Assembly: GCA_019321725.1 (NCBI GenBank)
Contig: CM033109.1
Location: forward strand, 8,711,993-8,775,992
From: Paulownia fortunei
Taxonomy: Eukaryota; Streptophyta; Magnoliopsida; Lamiales; Paulowniaceae
Direction: 5' to 3'
Length of the DNA: 64,000 bases
The notes under the pieces are model-generated. The model was not told the DNA's origin. It searched no databases and was given only the letters and a program-made list of their open reading frames with translations. The stretch's first letter is position 1; each line of letters starts with the position of its first letter. Both the position numbers and the translations under genes were made by a program. Positions 49,054-63,579 of the stretch are shown here, in pieces.

Positions 49054-50352
49054 TAGAAGATCGGGATAGTAATAATAGTCAATAGTTCCCATAGATCTAT
49101 ATATACTTGAAGTCCTACTCTCTAAAATCAACTTGATCCAATCCAGTGGATGATCCAATCCAGTGGATTCGACCCGAAGAGTTTACCACTCCATAGAAAC
49201 TTGAGTTTAAGAAAAATCCAAATGATCAAAATCGAATAATAAACATAAAGTGGATATGAAGTAAAGGTTCATATGTGCTTTGAAATTCGAGTATATTTAG
49301 TGTGTCGTTGAAAATAAATTAAAACCAAATACGAAGCAAGATAACTTATGAAAGTATAAGATATTGTCCTAAGTGAAGGAAATAAATAATTAACAAGTAA
49401 TTATAAATGGCCATAAAGAGTAATTACCTTGGTGAAAAGATTGATCAAAGTAAAATTTGTTGGTTTGTTTCAAAATAATTAAATGTTCTAGTGCAACACA
49501 TAAGATGATATGCATAAGAGTGTAACAATTTCATGTTTGCCAAAGGAGATGTCGTGATTTTGCCTTAAGCAATTTACAATTCTGACCAAAAAAACTGTGA
49601 AAATTTTTTAGCACATAACCTCTAGCGAGCTCCTAGAGAAATTAGTTGTAAGTATTGTTTTCAAAATTGGATAGGATTGATCGGTTCAATAGAGATTGAC
49701 AATCCGATCTGATTAGCTTTAAATAACTAGATTTTTGGTTAAATTAGTCAAAATAATTTTATTTTTTTTAATTTTTTTTTAAAGTTTAAACTTGGTATTT
49801 TATTATATTTATTAAGTTATTTGAATTTTATATTTTGTTAAATATAATTTTTAGTTGGTTATTTATTTTTTTACCTCTAAAATGTATTACGTAACAATTA
49901 GTTTATTACGTTATAATTTTATAAAATATTACAATAAAATATAATTAATTTTTATTAGATCGATCGAATCAATTAAACTGGTGATCGACAGTGATATCGA
50001 TTTGATCACTGAATTGGTTATGAAAACATTAGTTGGAAGTATTTCCTAATTCAATCACCAAAATGTTTCATGTGTTTTTACTATAAATCATTGAAAAAGC
50101 CCATCAAATTCTAAAAGTTGCTATAAGATGTGTACCAAAAAAATATATGTAGTGACTCAAATATATTTAGTATGCAAAAAATCGTGAAATCATTAGTGCC
50201 TTGCAAATAGTCGAATTCTGTATATTTTTGTGTCCATTTTTTGACCTCTATGCTTTTTCAGAGGAATTTGATTCGTGCTTCTTGTAAACGAATTCTTTTA
50301 AAGTAAGTTGCACTTCTAATAATTAGCACTCTTTTTAAATGAAGTTTTCGTG

Positions 50353-50396
<44 letters not shown>

Positions 50397-53300
50397 CAAC
50401 AGATATTCGAATTTTTTGCTAAGTAGTTCATGCTATATGTTTTTATGTGCGAATTCTCCAATTCACAAATCGGAAATATGCGTGAGCCTTGCACAAATTA
50501 AGTTACCTAGGTTGTAGGTTTGGAAAAGTTCAACCCACTTCTGCATCATATGGGGTTCAATCTTACCAAAATTTGACCAATTGGTGAATTATAAAAGAAA
50601 GTAAAAATAATTATTTTTGGTACTAGTGAATTTAAGAGGTTTTTATTTCCAAACAATCAAATCATGCAACGTCATCATCAATATTAATGACGTCATAATT
50701 CTAACCATTTGTCTAAGAAAATTCATGTAAAAAACATTGGTTGGACCAAAAAAAGTCATAAAAAGGTATACAACATTCAAAGCAAAAAAAATTTGGAGGC
50801 AAATATGCAAATAAAAATATTTTGCTCTAGAATTATCGTCAACCTAAAAGAAATGTTTATGCAACTTTAATAATGAATTGGGCTAAGCTAAGTGGGCCGC
50901 ATCAATTCAATTGGCAAATAAAGGATCTAGTAGGTTGTCAATATTTTGTAATCCATTAAGAATTCGAGTCCATTTGTAAAATATCTTAATATAAATGGAA
51001 TCAAATCCATTATTGCCTATCCGACCCAACTAGGATCTAAATCTGATTAGTCTACATTAATAATTAATCATATATACATATATTTTGTATAAATAGTGAG
51101 TATTAATACATTACTTGCAACACTAGCTTTGATGTGAAGTTGCAATTGAAGTTTGGTAACCAGATATATAGGTGCTTAAAAATGTTGAGAAGTACGGTGA
51201 GTATGGTATAGAGTAATGTGAACAAGGATCTTGAAAGTCTAGACCGTGGGAATGAGAACCCTTATGTTAAAGTGTATGCAAACAAGAATCTTGATGTCAA
51301 GGTTGTGCAAGCAGGAATTCTGTCAATATCGTACGGGCAAGCTTTTATTTTGACATAAGGACCCATGATATGACCAATTTCTAAATTATGGTGAAATTGT
51401 CAATTCTTTTAAATAATATGAATCATGAGAGAGAATGCGACCTACAACATAAATAAATCGTTAGAAGTTTTAGAGGTAACCAATAAAAGTCTTCCAACAG
51501 TCAGACCTTGAGTTGAAAAACATAAAAAAGAACTGGAGAGGAAATAAAGAGAATTTTATCCCAAAAATTTTTAGAGAGTCCATATGTAAGGGAGAATATG
51601 GGTACTCATAGATTGTTAGAAAGAATAATGCTTCGCGTTAAGATGGTTATAATTTTATGATAGTTTAGATTTATACATATCAAATGACTATTACACCCTT
51701 ATAAACATTGTGTATCTATAGAGTATATCAGCCGAATTGTGATATCAACACAAAGAGAGAGCCATGGGATTTTTTTTGGGCTGAGACTCTTTGATGTTCA
51801 AGTGAGGCTTGAGGCGCATATAAGGTTTAGAACTTACCAAAATGATGAAATCATGGGCTCTTAATATGTGAGCCATAAATATTCCCTCCGGTGCAATGAG
51901 TAATGACTATTTGACCTTGTGTTGCATGTAAGGTTGTTATAATTGTTTGCTTTTTTGTCCTTGTCATGAGATAGTAGTATCTACCCTTGGACCAATTGGA
52001 GGTTCCATTTACATAATTGCCCCCAAAAATTCAGGGGTCAAAATTACAGAAATGCCCTTGAGCAAACTTTGAATGGATCATATTTGTTTCCTTTTTTTTT
52101 TTTTTTTTCTCCCCAGCCAAAAGGTCCAAATTTAGGGTACCTCTGTCCCTCTCATGTGCTGAACTAAACTTTGCTTCCAAAGTCAGAAAAAGTGGTTTGA
52201 AACCAATGGGCCGGCTGGCTAATTGTGGTTTATATATGTTCTCATTGACATAGTATATTAGTGGAAGTGCATGCATGCATGCATTTCACATGTTTCCATG
52301 CCCTTCTGCCTTTGTCTCTTTCAAACATCAAATAATTGCCAATTTGTAATTAATGGCCATGCCACACTCATTCACGTGCCAACTACTTCCGGTCATTTTT
52401 ATCCACGTCTTGGTCTGGTGAAGAAATTAATTGAGGTTGAATGAATTTAGAGAGTGTTCGGTTAAATTTATTTTAAATATTTTGGAATTTGGAATTTCAT
52501 GTATCCATCATTTATAAGGTATTTATTTTTTTTGTAAATAATCATTTGATATATGAAATTTTGACAAATATTTCATTTTCGTTGGATTTTTTTTTTTTAT
52601 ATTTAGAATTTTACATTTAATATTCAGAATGTTAGTCATATCAATTTCTATTAATGGGTAGTCTAATATTCTTATGTAAGTACGAAGTTTTTGTCACAAA
52701 ATTTTAAGGAGCTTGTTGACTTGTTAAATGAAGTGAATTTATTTATATCTTAAGTTAGAATCTCCCTTTTTTTTTTTGATAAAAAATTATAAAATACCGA
52801 CACCTTAATTTTTAAATTTATAAGCCCAACTTTCAAGATTTTTATAAAACACCCTATAACATTTTATCAGCCATTAAACATCTTATCAATAATTATAAAA
52901 AACTTATAAGACCGTCAAACACTCCCTTACGGCATTTCACCGCTATAATATATTGATATTTTTTTTAATTCTCGAATAATTCATTTTTGGAAAAATGTAT
53001 TTTGAAAAAATGTGTATATTATACAAAAAATATTAAAAAATGTGATATACATTTTATTTTATTTTGAAAGAATAATAAAAATAAGCGCAAGAAATAATAT
53101 CAAACATCTATTACTCGGTTACATATGTCAAATAATAAGCGATCCCTTGTCATTTTAAAATTGATGCAGTCTACATCAAATTGATTTTTTCAAGTTTTAT
53201 TGCAGTTGAGATGTTTGAAAGGCTGCCCAATGACGTTCCTAATTTCGCAAATTAATATATATATAAGGCTCAATTAATTACTTTTTGAAAAGGTATTCTT

Positions 53301-56300
53301 CTCTTGATAAACCTTATAAACAATTATTGGGGCAGTGAGGATCCAAATTTTAAAATGACGAGGAATTAATCAAGTAATTACCTACTATTTAATATAAAAT
53401 ATTTCTAGTTTTTTTTCTTCACAAGAAATAAAATATAATTCATGCAAATTAATTATTTTATTATCCATTTTTTTTATTAATTGTTGACGATTTAGCATCA
53501 TTGTATAACCACCCATGCCAAGTTGCTGACTTAGACATATGTTTAAATTAAGTAGTGGAATCTTTATGCAAATATTGTTGACTTAATTAATTTTTGAACC
53601 TCAATTATATGTATATTACGTGACATTCTTATTGGGGCCCTTTGATCCATTCCACAAGACCAAGCATTTCCTCATTCACGTCAGATTGGTAGTAATGGCC
53701 ACATTTGTTAGGCTATGTATCCAATTAATATTTAATCTCAATTTTTTATTCTTAGAGGAAAATTATTTTGTACATTTGTCTTATCCAGAATTTTACTAAA
53801 TACGTCAATTAGGTTTAGTTTAAGCAGTAAAATTGACATTTCAATTCACCAATATATGAGTTTTTATCTACTTTGATGATAGGTGGTAGTTGATTATAAA
53901 TTATCATTAAGTATTAAAAAATGATTAATAATTGCTATAATTATTGATGGTTGATATTCTTGATTTAATGATGATGTAACCAATTTAATGAAAAAAACAT
54001 TCCTACAACATACCAACTAATTCTTCTTTTTTTTTTTTTTTTTGTGAGAACTCAAACATAAGATCTTACAGTGTTCTGGACTTCAATCTTGACTGCTTGG
54101 ACCAGGCCTCAAAACCCTTTGTTAATTAAAATTTATAGGGGCGTTCATAATTTGCTAAACCTGAAATTAAAAATTCAGTATATCGAATGAAAAAATTTGA
54201 TTCAATATTTGGTTTTAATTTTTATAAAAGTTCTGTATTTATTTAGATTTTGATTTTTTGAATCATACTGAATTTCTGAATATTTTTGTATCTATTTTTA
54301 TATTTTTATGTACCTATTTTATATCCATTGTTATTTTTATGCTATTTTTAATTTTTTTCTTATCAAATTAAAAAAAAAAACTAAAAACTTTCATTATAAT
54401 TTTAATATTTAATTTTTTAAATGTTTCTTATTTTCTTAAAAAAAAATTGTTACCAAAATAAAAATTGGTAAAAATCAAACCAAACTAATTAATTCAGTTC
54501 GGTATTTGGTATGACATTTTGACATACCAAGTTTTTGATTTATTCGATTGGGTTTGGTAATAGCGAATGAACACTCCAAAAAATTTATATTATACCCACA
54601 TAATACACGTATGTACAACATTGAAAAGTACTTTCATTTTTCGTACATATTCTGAATTAATTAAAAAATATATATTTTTAATATATTATATTTATTCCGT
54701 ATAATACTTGACAAATAATATTCTATTTTAACAAATACTTATAACATCTAATAAATCCAAATGTCATACAAAAAATATTTATAAGTATTGATTGAGTATC
54801 ATATAAATACAAAATAAAAATCTAAATAATTTATGAATGTACTAATTATTGTTAAATAATTACCTGTAAGTTGTATTAAAATTATAAATTAAATAAGATA
54901 AAAATATATATAATAATTTTTGCATAATTTAAAAATAAGTATAAATATAATTTATATAAAAATAATATCAAAATAAATTATATATTTTCTATTGAACAAT
55001 TCTTTTACATTTGTATATGTCTACGAATTCCTATATTAATTGATTCTTAATTTCTTTGTTGAATTCTTTGCCATAATTTTTAATAAAAATTTATAATATA
55101 TTCAGATGTATTATATATCAAATTTTTGTTTTGCCCATATTTAAGTCACTAGGTCAACTACTAATCAAATTTTAAATTTTCAAAATTACGAAATAGGTAA
55201 AAACTTACGATCTTATCCATATGAATACCATTAAACCCCGTCATATGCAGTAGCTGCAAAAAAATAATTACTCCACGTTAGGAGATAAGACAGGACAGAA
55301 ATTCTCCATTACTTAATACTTATCTTTTTGAAAATCTGCCTAAGTTGTGTTTGGCATGGCATGGGATGGGATGCCCACTCCATCGCGTAAAAGTTTGGTA
55401 ACATAACAGCTGTTGCTTCCATTTCCAGTGTCATTTTTATTAATTGTATGCCCCAAATTAATGTAATAACTTCAAATTATGCCAGTCAGGTTTTGCCAAA
55501 ATCTGCTTATAAATGAAAATTGTCTATTCCATATACATAAATTCACTCGAGAAACAAATATATATGAAATTTACCGTGTGTTTTTTCCATGCATCCTCAA
55601 AAGTTGTTAGATAAATTAGGAAAAAAAGATTATAATGTATTTTCGGGAATATGTAATCTTAGATTGAATTACGGATTCTGTATTTAATAGTTATAAATAA
55701 GAATCCATAGTGCTTCCAAATTTAGGAAGACAAAATTTTAAAATTTAATAATTTTATATATAAAATTTATATTAATTTAAAAAAATTATGGAGTTGAAGG
55801 AGCGGTCGCTTTTTATGCTATTTCTTTGTCTTCTCAATAGCCTATTTGATTATTCTAACTTGAAATATTTACTATTTAATTATTCTAACTTGAAATATTT
55901 TATGAATATCAAAATAACGTATGTTCATTTTTCAAACTTATATTAGTGTCTTTATGTATATATAACTTTTTTCCTTTTTGGGGGGTTGGGGGTGGAGGTA
56001 GTATTTTGCATAGAGATATATTTTATTTTTGGAATATAAAAGTATTGTTTTGTTGTTGTATTGTCCTCATAAGAGAAATGTCTTCTATGGTTTGTCTTTT
56101 CCTTTGAAATGGTAAGTGATATAGTAAGTCATTTTTTAATTAATTAATTTTTTTGATTAAATGATACAAGAAAGTATTGATTGGTTAAACTCTGGCATTG
56201 TAATTACAATTATTTATTTCTAAACTTAGAAGAGGTAATGATAAAAGGATTGGTGAATAGGTAATACATTTTGTTAGTTGTATCCTCAATGGTCAAACAT

Positions 56301-57600
56301 TAAAATCCTTCACACCACTGAGCTTTTAAAATTCTTAATTGGGTAACATCACAATGGAGTATCATGGAACCAATTTTGTCAACCTTTTGTATTATATGGT
56401 TTTTATTTTTTGACATGTTAAATGTAGTTGGATTTTTTTTTGGTGTTACAAAAGCAACATAAACAGTAAAAAATCTAGTATAATTATTTACTTTTTCCAT
56501 TTAGAACAAGGGCCCAAGAAACGCAAAATCACTACAAAGTAGGAAAATACACAAAAAACAAAATTTACTACAGCAATTATTCATATGGTGTGTTTGTGTG
56601 TGTGTGTGTGTGTTTTTTTTTTGGGGGCATATCTTAAAAGCCTACTATATATAATTTTCAAATCAAGTGTACTTGAAAAAAATGGTGCTACGGTAATATA
56701 TAACATTTATCAAATATTTTATCATAATTAAATTTACCATGCGAAAATAAGTTACTACCATGCAAATTACATACATTATATGAAGACCCCAAATTTACAT
56801 TTGATTGATATAATACAATATAGACTATAACCATGATAAAAAAACAAACTAATAAATAAGGGACGACAAAAACTAAAACACAATTAATTAGGCTCATGAA
56901 TCGTAATATACCGATTATGTCGATAATTCGATACAGTTAGGATTCTACTAATTGTAATTCATATTTTTAGATTAAAAAAATCACTCAAAAATATATATGT
57001 AGTATGTAGAATGTATATATATGTAGTATATATACATATAGATGTATATGTAGAATGTATAATATATATAAATATATATGTAGTATGTAGAATGTATAAT
57101 ATATAAAAAAATAATACTAAGATAAGTTGTATTTTTGCTACAAACTATTCTTTTATGTTTGTATTTTATCAGTACGTATAAACATTTGTATATTATGTAT
57201 TTTTGGATAGTATTTTTTATCAAAAATTTATAATATACTCATAAAATAACAATTATTTTCTGATCTGTATTTAACTAATAAGGCTCAAAACAATTAAATA
57301 AAATAATGCATAGATTTTCTTTTGGCAAAAAATAGAAAAGGGAAAGAGTAGTAATTACTAGTATTTACTGGCATTGACTTACCACAAGACTACTGGCCTT
57401 ATTTCACCCAATTCATTTCATGGGAATCTACGAAACCGTCGGGTAATAATATCTGTCCGAACGCCGAGAGACTCTATCCTCATAACCATAAAACCCCAAA
57501 AATTAACACAGAAAAGTGGTTTTTGGGGCAAACTACTTACCCACATAGACGACATGTAAGCAGTAGATGAAGGCTTGTCTTCAAGTGTCGTGCATGCATT
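49054..57600. other. AT-rich intergenic spacer upstream of the VAL-like gene
   Basis: No credible exon on either strand. It holds a (CT)n(AT)n microsatellite at about 50356-50396, a (GT)n tract near 56590-56612, and an AT-rich array at about 56990-57105 in which GTAGTATGTAGAATGTATA recurs. Short T-runs and a TGCATGCATGCATGCA tract occur near 52268. The proximal part (after about 55 kb) is the likely promoter of the downstream gene, but no element was confirmed. Confidence 0.5.
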
Positions 57601-57639
57601 TTGTGCACCTGTTCCCCCTTTGCATGCACACGCGCTTTC

Positions 57640-58168
57640 TCTCTCTCCTCCACCCCTTTCTCTCTCTCTAAACATATAGGTACATGTATCTATACACGCG
57701 CACACACATCTCTGTGTCTGTCTTCTTCTGTTTGATTTGATTTGATTTAATTTTGGGCTTTGCCAGAAGAAGTAGCACCACCGCCGGGGGCAACCGACCG
57801 CCGCCTTTTACTTTTACTTTTTTACTTTGTCTTTTAGTCTGAGATTAAATCCAAGATTTCGAGTCTGTGCTGTGAGCAATTGGGGACATGAGTTTTCTTT
57901 TTGATTGAAGATGCTCACATGCGGACGTTGCATTTGATAGATTTGAACAAGGTGATTTGAAAGATGACTTTTTTTTGTTGTTATTTTTCAGTTTGGTATA
58001 TGGAATAGTGCTATTTTTTGGCTTTTTTGATATGGGAATTTTGTTGAATTTTAATTTTTGATCTGGGTCAACTGGATTCCCTTGATGGGTTTTTAGGGTT
58101 TTGATTTTTGATGTTTTCTGTTTGGGGTTTAATAGGGATTTTGAGTTCAAGATTTGAATTTGCGAGAA
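57640..58168 (+). promoter_or_regulatory. Putative 5' leader of the VAL-like gene with upstream ORFs
   Basis: A CT-rich tract (57640-57680) and a GC-rich patch (57780-57806) look like the start of a plant 5' leader. Short upstream ORFs occur at 57888-57908 (six codons plus stop) and 57911-57937 (eight codons plus stop), with at least one more before the main ATG. An intron in the leader could remove them. Confidence 0.45.
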
Positions 58169-61100
58169 ATGGGGTCAAAGAATTGCATGAATGAGGTGTG
58201 CCGTGGAACGACATCGTCTGAGTGGAAGAAAGGTTGGAACTTGAAATCAGGTGGATTTGCTACGCTTTGTTACAGCTGCGGGTAATTTCCTGAATTTGAA
58301 TTTTAGCCCTCGTTGAATTGAGATTACAGCACATCACCTCTGCCGTGTTTTCATTTGATTTCAGCTTTGTGAGGGGTAGTTTAGGGATGTTCAATTTGGA
58401 TTCCTATATTACCGCACCAGTGAAGATCTTTTTGTTTTGTTATGATGAGGAACTTATTTGTTACTAAAATGTGAATGCTTTCTATATTTAGGATTCTTTT
58501 TGTTCTAAATTTCTGTAAAGGTGAACTGGTGCCACATTATATGGTTAGTGCTCGAATATCTAAATATGCATCTTTGTTGATCGCTTCAATGGAAATCTTG
58601 GAATTAGGATGACAAAAGTCAAAGGGTCTAATGTTATTGTTGCACTTGTATAATTGGCTTAAGAGAATTTCAACTTACGTCAATTTGTGTAATTTAGCCG
58701 AAGCTTAAGGTTTTCACTCGATTACATACATGCTATATCCAACTTCTTGTGGTTATTTCTTCTGTTAACTTAGTGTAATAGGCCTGATGCTACGACTTTA
58801 GGTCAAATGTTGGTTATGATGTTTATATTTCTATATAAGAACTGAAAAGTTTTTGTTTTGCTTGAAAGAAACATAAGACGAACATATTAAGGACTGTAAT
58901 TCTTCAATTCTTGCACATGAAAGTGGTATTCTCTCTTTTTGGCTGATGCATTTAATTATTCATAAGTTTAAATTTTAAAAGATTTTCTTCAATTGGTCCG
59001 TGAACTGCAAGTGTTCTTAGCTCTAATGACTCATATTGCATGGCAACATGTGGTTGTATTCATCTGTTTTATAATAACTTGGAAATCGAACCTCATTGGA
59101 AGTTTTTTCCTCTTATCCTTTTGGGTGACTTACGTGTTCTGCCATCTGCTTTTCTGCTTGTTTCTTGGTTTGAAAAGGCCTAAATGTGGATTTTCAGATC
59201 TGCCTATGAGAATTCAGTTTTCTGTGAAACATTCCACTCGGAGGAATCTGGTTGGAGGGAATGCAGAATATGTCGGAAGGTAACAATTTCCACATATTTT
59301 CTATGTTTTTTTTTTTTAAGTTTGTATAACCTTTTTTAATTTGTTATGGCAGCGAATCCACTGTGGATGCATTGCTTCAAGATATCTACATGAATACATG
59401 GATTTTGGAGGTGTTGGGTGCATAAGCTGTGTGAAGCGTTTGGAAATTCATTCTGTACAATCAATTCAGGTTGTTGGTCACTAGAGCTTACAAAATGCAA
59501 GAAGTGCACCGTACTCTTATCATGATTTTGGTGCAGTTGTATATTGATTTTTGTCAGTCTTGTAATTAAATTGATGGTTATATGCTTGAAACTTGATTGA
59601 CCACAATGTGCTAGGATATATGGTAGCACATGTGTGGAAATCAATATTTCTGGAAATTCGAGGCATGACATATTATAATTTTTCCTAGATCCTGCTCCCC
59701 TTTCCTTTCTATCCATTTTATCTCTTTCTTTCCTTGTGGCTGTTGAGATAAACCAACTCTAAGCTTGTTTCTGCTGTATATGATGCATTTCGGTCTATTA
59801 AAATATTTAGCATTGCTTTTGAATTTTGTTCTTGTTTGTTTTCATTTGCTATTTCTTTAAAGTTCACTGAATTTGAATCCTGTTTCCTTGTGTTACATAA
59901 TTTCAATTATGTTTGAGATTCTCTTCAAAAATCTTGTATTATAGTATGGAGGACATAATTAATTGCTCATTATTCTCATCTAGCTTATTTGGTTCTCAGA
60001 TACTTGAATTATGCTTGCAGATTCCTGGTGATATTCCTAAAGGCACATTTGTCACAAATGGTATTAGAGATGTTCGTCCTGCAGTTGTTGAGAATCGAAT
60101 TGATGATGACAAATTTAGTACTGAGAGACTATTGCAGTTGACCAAGGCTATAGGGGCCAATGATGTTAGTTCAGCGCTTGAGCAACTTAAACAAGAAGAA
60201 TCCATGTTTAAAACTAGGCAAAGCAGCAAACGCCTTCTAAATCTCACACAACAATGTTCACCATCCGCTTTTTTCAAAGCAGATGGCAGCAAACCAAAAG
60301 AAGCGGTTAAGGATACGTATGAATCTCTAGCTCAGCCATCTCTAAATTTCTCTTTGACGACTCCTTCAGGTAGTTCGAGCACTGTTCTGCCTTTTCCTGG
60401 TGGGATGGTTGAAGGCAGCGAACAGAGCAAATTTCAACAGGGACAAAGAACGCGCCATATTCTGCCAAAACCCCCCAAACCTAGCCCTACTGCAGGGTCT
60501 GAGACGACTAAAGGAACTGTTTCACAAACACGTGTTGCTAGGCCTCCTGCTGAAGGGCGAGGCCGTAATCAGTTACTTCCTCGGTACTGGCCAAGGATCA
60601 CAGACCAAGAATTGCAGCAATTATCTGGAGAGTATCCATAAAAATTGTTTCTGTTTTCTCATTTTCAATTTTATGTCTCATAAATTTTATGATTGTGTAC
60701 CTGCCTTTAGATGTCTTCTTGATTATATCTACGATTTGCCTTAACTGTCAATCTCTAGTTTAAAATCCACTATCGTACCGTTGTTTGAGAAAATTCTTAG
60801 TGCCAGTGATGCTGGCCGAATTGGTCGCCTGGTCCTTCCTAAAGCATGTGCTGAAGTGAGCTTTTAATTTTGCTTTTGCATAATGGTTTCTTAGAAAAAT
60901 GTTACATCTACAGTGGCAAAACGTCACTAGTTTGTTATCTTCTTTTCCTATATTTATGCATCAAAATAATATGCACTATGCAGGCGTACTTCCCCACCAT
61001 TAATCAATCCGAAGGTATACCAATAAGGATTCAAGACATAAAAGGAAAAGAGTGGACATTTCAATTCAGATTTTGGCCTAATAATAACAGCCGGATGTAT

Positions 61101-63579
61101 GTATTGGAAGGTGTAACCCCATGCATCCAAAATATGCAAGTACAAGCTGGTGACACAGGTATGTCCTTTGTTAATGTCTGTGCCGATCTTTATAGTTTTT
61201 GGGAATGATATAATGTTTCTTGAAATCAATTTTCTTGCTATTTGTACATGGGCTTATTATCTTGAACTTCTACATTTGTTAGGACCACATTCATCATTGT
61301 GTGTCAGCACTATCTGGAAAATTGGTGATCCCCAAATGTTTTTCCTGGGAAAGTAATGTATATAACAGTTAGCAAATGCATATAAAATCAGTTATAGCCC
61401 TCTTATGACTGCTTGTTTTGATACTTGTCACGTAGACTGTAATGAAGCTTTTCTGTTGCTTCCTAAGGCAGCTTTTTGTTTGGATATTTTCAAGAGAGGG
61501 ACTTTTATTTTCCTTGTTTTTGTTCTTTCTTTCTTTTTCTCTTTTTTGCATGGGATGGACTGACATAAGTAGCAAACGATTTTAGAATAACTCTTCAATC
61601 ATTCAAACGTTGGTGACAATGCATGTTTGGAATCTTTGAATCTTAACCATTTGTTTGATGCTAAGTCATGCTTTTTACCATCTATACTCTTTTAGAATTG
61701 AAGAAGGATTTATTGATGTCCTCTACAAGATTTGGTCTGTCAAGTAATCCTTCTCACTAGTTGAGATGTGCTACAATATTCCCACTTTTCTCCCCTCTCT
61801 CTTTGTTCTAACTGTATCTTTGTCTCTCTCCAAATTTTTCTCCTTTTTCTTTTCCAATGACATTATCTTCTTTAACTACTTAAAATATGATTTTTTAATG
61901 TATCTTGAATTAAAATAAAATCATAAAATATTAAAAATTCTTTTTACCAAATAAATAACTAAATAAATTTTTAGGGTATGTATTTGAAAATATGCACACA
62001 CATAGATTATGGAAAATCCGCTAGTTCAAGATTATTTACTCCTCATTTTTATGTATGCTGTATGGAGACTAATCCCCTTTTTTTCATGTGTTCTTCATCC
62101 TTGCGTAGTGACATTTAGTCGCATAGATCCTGGTGGTCAACTTGTCATAGGCTGTCGGAAGGCAACAAACAATGTTGATGTGCAGGTCAGACTTTTGAGG
62201 CATTGCCTTGTCACTTCTTTCTTGGATTCTTTTCCTTCAACTTTCTCAATTATGTTAATGGCTGACATGTATTGTTTTTGGCAAACAAGTAGGATTCCCA
62301 AACACCTGCCATTCCAAGTGGCGATTCTCCTGGAGAAACATCATTTTCTGGTGTTACTGACAATTTGCTTTCAGTAAGTTGGTACTTGCTATTTTGCTAG
62401 CTCTATTCCTCAATATTTTTTTACCTCTATTCTAACTGAGATACTTCGGTTTGCCAAATAATGTGAAGAATGGAGGTAGAACATCTGATGATTCACTTCA
62501 GCGGCATATGTCCATGTCGGAGAAGAAGAAGGCAAGAAACATTAAAAGCAAGAGGCTTCTCATGCACAGTGATGATGCTATGGAGCTGAGAATTACGTGG
62601 GAAGAAGCACAGGAGTTGCTTCGTCCATCTCCAACTGCTGAATCAACTGTTGTCATGGTTGAGGACCATGAATTTGAAGAATTTGAAGTAAGTAAAGTAT
62701 TATTCGGCCATCTTTCTTCTCTTTGTAAAAATGTTGTTCTTGTTTTTTTATATTTTTAAGCCCTGGTTAATGCTACTGTTGGGGTATAGTGGGATTTCCT
62801 TTTTGGATTTTCATATTGTTATTGTGTTACTCTATGTGCTGATTATTATTTTTTTGTTTAGGAACCTCCAATTTTTGGAAAGAAGACAATTTTTACTTCC
62901 CGACCTTCGGGGTAAGGATTATCATATTTGAACTTGTAAAATTTATCAATGACTTTAGGGCATAATCCAAACTGGACTAGAATTTACTGTAGTTTCTTAT
63001 GGATTCCATCAGTTCTTTCTCTATTTATGATCCTCTGCTCAGGAATCTTGTGGCAAAGCTTAATTTGATTCTCAGATATCAATACTAATTGGAAAATCTG
63101 ATTTTGTAATGCTCGAAGATTAAATTACCATCAAATAGTAGGATTTAGGTTTAGAGGTCTGAGTGATGGTATAAGATGTAGAACCTTCTAACAAGGTAGC
63201 CTTAGACTTAGGGCTTTTCCCTTGGGGCATGGACCTTTTGGCATATTCACTGTGTTCTATTATTGTATTAGTTGTGAAAAGTTGAAGAAAGGGTATGCAA
63301 TTGACTCGCGCTTTCTTCAAGCTTCTTAACGTTTCAACAATTAGATTTATGCAATGACTACTTCAAGTGGTTGAAATTTTATGCTGGGCTATATATCATA
63401 TGACTAATTATATGTTTGGTTTGAATGCACCATCTATTGCTTACAATTTTTAGTAATCTTATCAGGGAGCAGGAACAACTGGCTCAGTGCGACAGTTGCT
63501 TGAAATGGCGAAGATTGCCTGTGCATGCTCTTCTTTTTGAAAAGTGGACGTGTTCAGAAAATATATGGGACTCAAAAAG
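58169..63579 (+). CDS. VAL1/HSI2-like: B3-domain transcriptional repressor, VAL1/VAL2 (HSI2/HSL1) type, 3' end outside window
   Basis: Eleven coding exons: 58169-58281, 59198-59279, 59353-59469, 60021-60631, 60759-60855, 60984-61158, 62109-62185, 62293-62373, 62469-62687, 62862-62911 and 63466-63579; all GT-AG with matching phases, 578 codons so far. The start [20 protein letters not shown] is the family N-terminus. Residues about 5-90 form the PHD-like Cys/His finger ([34 protein letters not shown]). Residues about 310-415 are the B3 domain ([52 protein letters not shown]). A Lys/Arg-rich stretch ([13 protein letters not shown]) may be a nuclear signal. Residues from about 540 start the CW zinc finger ([18 protein letters not shown]). 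Family members bind RY (CATGCA) elements and recruit Polycomb to silence seed genes. The expected C-terminal EAR motif lies beyond 64000. No break seen; it looks functional. Confidence 0.95.

Noticed and set aside
52031..52276. Minus-strand frame of 81 codons in the spacer
   Set aside because: It includes a poly-Lys stretch from a T run; no motif, no codon pattern and no neighbouring exons.
57418..57705. Minus-strand frame of 95 codons near the VAL-like leader
   Set aside because: The residues come from CT-rich and CACA-rich leader sequence read backward; no domain.
59336..59716. Minus-strand frame of 126 codons
   Set aside because: It is antisense to exon 3 and intron 3 of the VAL-like gene; no independent support.
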